64,000 bases of DNA from Clostridia bacterium (lineage in GTDB: Bacteria; Bacillota; Clostridia; Christensenellales; CAG-138): positions 33,487 to 97,486 of the forward strand of contig JAUNCT010000005.1 in NCBI GenBank assembly GCA_030526425.1, written 5' to 3'. The notes beneath the pieces are model-generated. The model did no database searches, had not been told where the DNA came from, and saw only the letters and a list, made by a program, of their open reading frames with translations. Shown piece after piece: positions 61,783-64,000 of this stretch. The first letter of the stretch is position 1. Each line of letters starts with the position of its first letter. Made by a program: the position numbers and the translations under genes.

Positions 61783-63006
61783 TCAAAGTACCGCGGTGAT
61801 GCGGAGCACGCCGGGTTCCGGAACGCAGGCGGAGATCTTGCCGCCGTGCGCCTCGGTCACCGCACGGGCGATGGAGAGCCCGATGCCGTAGCCGCCGGTC
61901 TTTCCGGAACGCGATTCATCCGGGCGGTAGAATCGGTCGAAGATGCGGACAGTGTCGATCGACGCCGCGTCCGCACAGGGGTTTTCCGTTTCGATCACGG
62001 CGTGACCGCGTCGTTTTTGGATGCGGAAGCGGATCGTTCCGCCGTCCGTCGCGTATTTCACGGCGTTGTCGAGCAGCACAGAGAGCAGGTGACGGATGCT
62101 TTCCGCATCCCCCGTGACGGTCACATCGTCGTCGATCTCCGCTGCGAATCGTTTTCCGCCGGCTTCGGCTTGCCGCGCAAAGGGTTCCGAAAGCTCCCAT
62201 GCGGCATCGCTCAGCGAGAACGGCACCTTCTCGGGGAGGGGCTGCTCTTCATCCAGCCGGGACAAGGTCACAAGGTTCGCAACGAGACGCGTGAGTTTCA
62301 CGCATTGCGCGCGGATATTGTCCGTCCATTCGTTGTCTCCCTGTTCCATGGCGAGCACGTCGGCACTCGTCGAGATGGAGGTCAGCGGCGTTTTCAGCTC
62401 GTGCCCCGCGTCGGTGATGAAGCGTTTTTGCCGCTCCGCGTTGTCGGCAAAGGGGCGGACGGCGCGGTTCGCAAACAGCAGCAGGAAGAGGAACAGCGGC
62501 ACGAGGCTGACCAGAAGCACCGAGGCGCAAATGACCGCAAGCATCTTCAGCGCGCGCAGCTCGTTGGCCGCGTTCAAAAAGATCATGTGGGTGTAATTGC
62601 CGTTTTCGTACTTCAGCCAGCGGTAGTTGCCCTCATAGCCGCGGTCGGCTCCGGCGTTGAACGCCGCGAGCACGTATTTCTTGGCGGCTTCCTCATCCAC
62701 CGAGGCGATGTAATCCATATACACGCTGATCACGCTGCCGCGTTTGTCGGCGACGGCGGAAAAATAGCGCGTCGTATAGCGGGACTCGGGGTCGTTGCCC
62801 CACATGCGGAGGAGCGAGGGAAGCATGCGCCCGCCAAAGGGATAGAACTCCGTTTCGATGGTCTGCAGGTTGCCGAGCGTGGCATCGAGCTTATCCGTCG
62901 TGACCTTGTAGTCCCACAGCATGATCGCCGAAGCGACGAGGGTCATCGCAACGAGGAAGGCACTCATGGCGGCGAGGATGAATTTGCGGCGCAGTTTCTT
63001 CAGCAT
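61783..63006 (-). CDS. Sensor histidine kinase
   Basis: 407 residues. Two membrane helices (about 9-30 and 155-180) bound a small outside domain; then HisKA with His in GHELKTPL, HATPase with DNAVKYAT and GGYGIGLSIA. The start overlaps the response regulator stop by seven bases, so the pair is co-translated. It probably senses an envelope signal; HtrA genes are often targets of such systems, and htrA lies directly downstream. Confidence 0.94.
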   Translation of the reverse strand: MLKKLRRKFILAAMSAFLVAMTLVASAIMLWDYKVTTDKLDATLGNLQTIETEFYPFGGRMLPSLLRMWGNDPESRYTTRYFSAVADKRGSVISVYMDYIASVDEEAAKKYVLAAFNAGADRGYEGNYRWLKYENGNYTHMIFLNAANELRALKMLAVICASVLLVSLVPLFLFLLLFANRAVRPFADNAERQKRFITDAGHELKTPLTSISTSADVLAMEQGDNEWTDNIRAQCVKLTRLVANLVTLSRLDEEQPLPEKVPFSLSDAAWELSEPFARQAEAGGKRFAAEIDDDVTVTGDAESIRHLLSVLLDNAVKYATDGGTIRFRIQKRRGHAVIETENPCADAASIDTVRIFDRFYRPDESRSGKTGGYGIGLSIARAVTEAHGGKISACVPEPGVLRITAVL

Positions 63007-63677
63007 GTGCGCACCTCGAGGCTGTAGCCTGCACCGCGGACGGTGCGGATCTCGATGTTCGCGTCCACCTTGCGGAGCTCCTGCCGCAGCAGGCTCACGT
63101 GCTTGACGACGACCTCGATGTTCGACTCGGAGTCGAGCCCCCAAACGGCGTCCATCAGGCTTTCCGCATGGTAGATCCTGCCGGGATTTTTGAAGAACAG
63201 CTCGAGCAGCTGGAATTCCTTGTTCGTGAGCGGGGTGCTGCCGCCGTCTGCCGTGAGGGTGAACTTGCCGCGGTCGAGCGTCGCGTTGCCGAGGGTGAGC
63301 GTCGCATCGGTGTAGTTGCCGTTTCTGCGGCAAAGCGCCTTGACCCGTGCGATGAATTCGGGCGTGGCGAAGGGCTTCGGCAAGTAATCGTCCGCCCCGG
63401 CTTCGAGACCTTCCACCCGGTCTTCGATCTCGCTCTTTGCCGTCAGCAGCATCACGGGGACGGACATGCCCGCCGCGCGGATGCGTTTCAGCACTTCGAG
63501 CCCGCTCATGCCGGGCATCATGATGTCGAGCACGATCGCATCGTAACCGCCCGCTTCCGCAAGTGCCCATGCGTCCGTGCCGTTGTCGGCGAGGTCGACG
63601 GTGAATTTGTTCCGTTCGAGCATCAGCTTCAGCGCGCGCGCCGTGGTCTGCTCGTCTTCTGCGATGAGGATATGCAT
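63000..63677 (-). CDS. OmpR/PhoB family response regulator
   Basis: 225 residues. Receiver domain with phospho-acceptor Asp 51 (IVLDIMMPG), LLTAKS and KPF, then a winged-helix domain (TNKEFQLLELFFKNPGRIY spread over 155-173, RTVRGAGYSLE). ATG 63677 follows AGAGGTG. Works with the kinase encoded next. Confidence 0.95.
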   Translation of the reverse strand: MHILIAEDEQTTARALKLMLERNKFTVDLADNGTDAWALAEAGGYDAIVLDIMMPGMSGLEVLKRIRAAGMSVPVMLLTAKSEIEDRVEGLEAGADDYLPKPFATPEFIARVKALCRRNGNYTDATLTLGNATLDRGKFTLTADGGSTPLTNKEFQLLELFFKNPGRIYHAESLMDAVWGLDSESNIEVVVKHVSLLRQELRKVDANIEIRTVRGAGYSLEVRTC

Positions 63678-63763
63678 CTTGTCACCTCTTGTCGATACTT
63701 TTCCGGGTACATTGAAACATATGAAGCTGAACCGAACGTGAAAAAAGCCCGGATAAAACAAAA

Positions 63764-63785
63764 AAGCCCGTTTTGCAACGGACTT
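63764..63785 (-). terminator. Terminator of the tRNA operon
   Basis: AAGCCCGTT and AACGGACTT arms around TTGC; minus-strand T-run TTTTTTG follows. It lies just after tRNA-Cys. Confidence 0.75.
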
Positions 63786-63788
63786 GAT

Positions 63789-63862
63789 TGGAGGCGCCAC
63801 CCGGAATCGAACCGGGGATGAGGGTTTTGCAGACCCGTGCCTTACCGCTTGGCCATGGCGCC
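63789..63862 (-). tRNA. tRNA-Cys (GCA)
   Basis: 74 bases with encoded CCA. Acceptor GGCGCCA/TGGCGCC; anticodon loop CTGCAAA (GCA); T-arm GGTTCGATTCC. Confidence 0.95.
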
Positions 63863-63866
63863 GGAA

Positions 63867-63942
63867 TGGAGCGGGAAACGGGGCTCGAACCCGCCACCTC
63901 AGCCTTGGCAAGGCTGCGCTCTACCAAATGAGCTATTCCCGC
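63867..63942 (-). tRNA. tRNA-Gly (GCC)
   Basis: 76 bases with encoded CCA. Acceptor GCGGGAA/TTCCCGC; anticodon stem CAGCC/GGCTG around TTGCCAA (GCC). Confidence 0.95.
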
Positions 63943-63945
63943 AGG

Positions 63946-64000
63946 TGGTGCCTCAGACTGGAATCGAACCAGTGACACAGGGATTTTCAGTCCCTTGCTC
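63946..64000 (-). tRNA. tRNA-Phe (GAA), 5' part cut by the window edge
   Basis: The visible 3' part shows the anticodon stem AGGGA/TCCCT around CTGAAAA (GAA), T-arm GGTTCGATTCC, and CCA. The first ~20 bases lie beyond the window. Confidence 0.9.

Overview
The window looks like part of a chromosome from a GC-rich anaerobic Clostridia (Bacillota) lineage. Evidence: a CIRCE heat-shock element, sigma-A type promoters with AGGAGG ribosome sites, an FMN riboswitch controlling an ECF-type RibU, a DUF1836 protein, an [FeFe]-hydrogenase-like iron-sulfur protein, DegV, a short BirA without a DNA-binding domain, and no respiratory genes. Genes are dense, on both strands, and convergent pairs are usually separated by strong bidirectional terminators. 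The genus cannot be fixed from this alone.

Layout. 1-12.5 kb: the edge of a CIRCE-controlled operon, birA, a pseudouridine synthase, a leftward operon (threonine aldolase, beta-CASP hydrolase, PPC protein), degV, DUF1836, mntP with a possible attenuator leader, tRNA-Val and tRNA-Gln, two membrane proteins, ogt, xpt and a GMP synthase lacking the glutaminase domain. 12.5-17.4 kb: an accessory island with an XRE regulator, a serine recombinase whose promoter abuts a perfect 36-bp palindrome, an SPFH/zinc-ribbon protein, a small membrane protein, a zinc-ribbon/TPR/CFI-box protein, and a broken AT-rich HEPN-like gene. 17.6-29.7 kb: an NSS transporter, flavodoxin, FMN-binding protein, Cache hybrid histidine kinase, a membrane protein fused to a degenerate HAD domain, the riboswitch-ribU-riboflavin kinase operon, MATE pump, dipeptidase, HAD phosphatase and a TetR regulator.

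29.8-38 kb: a heavy-metal P-type ATPase with a separate HMA protein, divergent from an ArsR-AraC fusion regulator; glpK and a small acetyltransferase; an SRAP protein; and a hydrogenase-like gene translationally coupled to an ECF S-component. 38-44 kb: a nucleotide operon purA-purB-guaA-pyrG. 44-50.9 kb: sbcDC, a Sel1-repeat protein and a LysR regulator. 51-54.4 kb: iron alcohol dehydrogenase, a MerR-TipAS regulator with its typical 19-bp-spacer promoter, and a membrane-bound amidase-like protein without a visible nucleophile.

54.5-60.2 kb holds the most unusual locus: six tightly overlapping genes encoding two HPr-kinase-like P-loop proteins, a PqqD-like protein with an acidic tail, two GT2 glycosyltransferases (one with two domains) and a nucleotidyltransferase of the NTP_transf_5 type. 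It resembles a peptide-modification cassette but has no recognisable precursor, radical-SAM enzyme, cyclase or protease. 60.3-64 kb: an HtrA protease, a two-component system, and a tRNA cluster (Cys, Gly, Phe) cut by the window edge.
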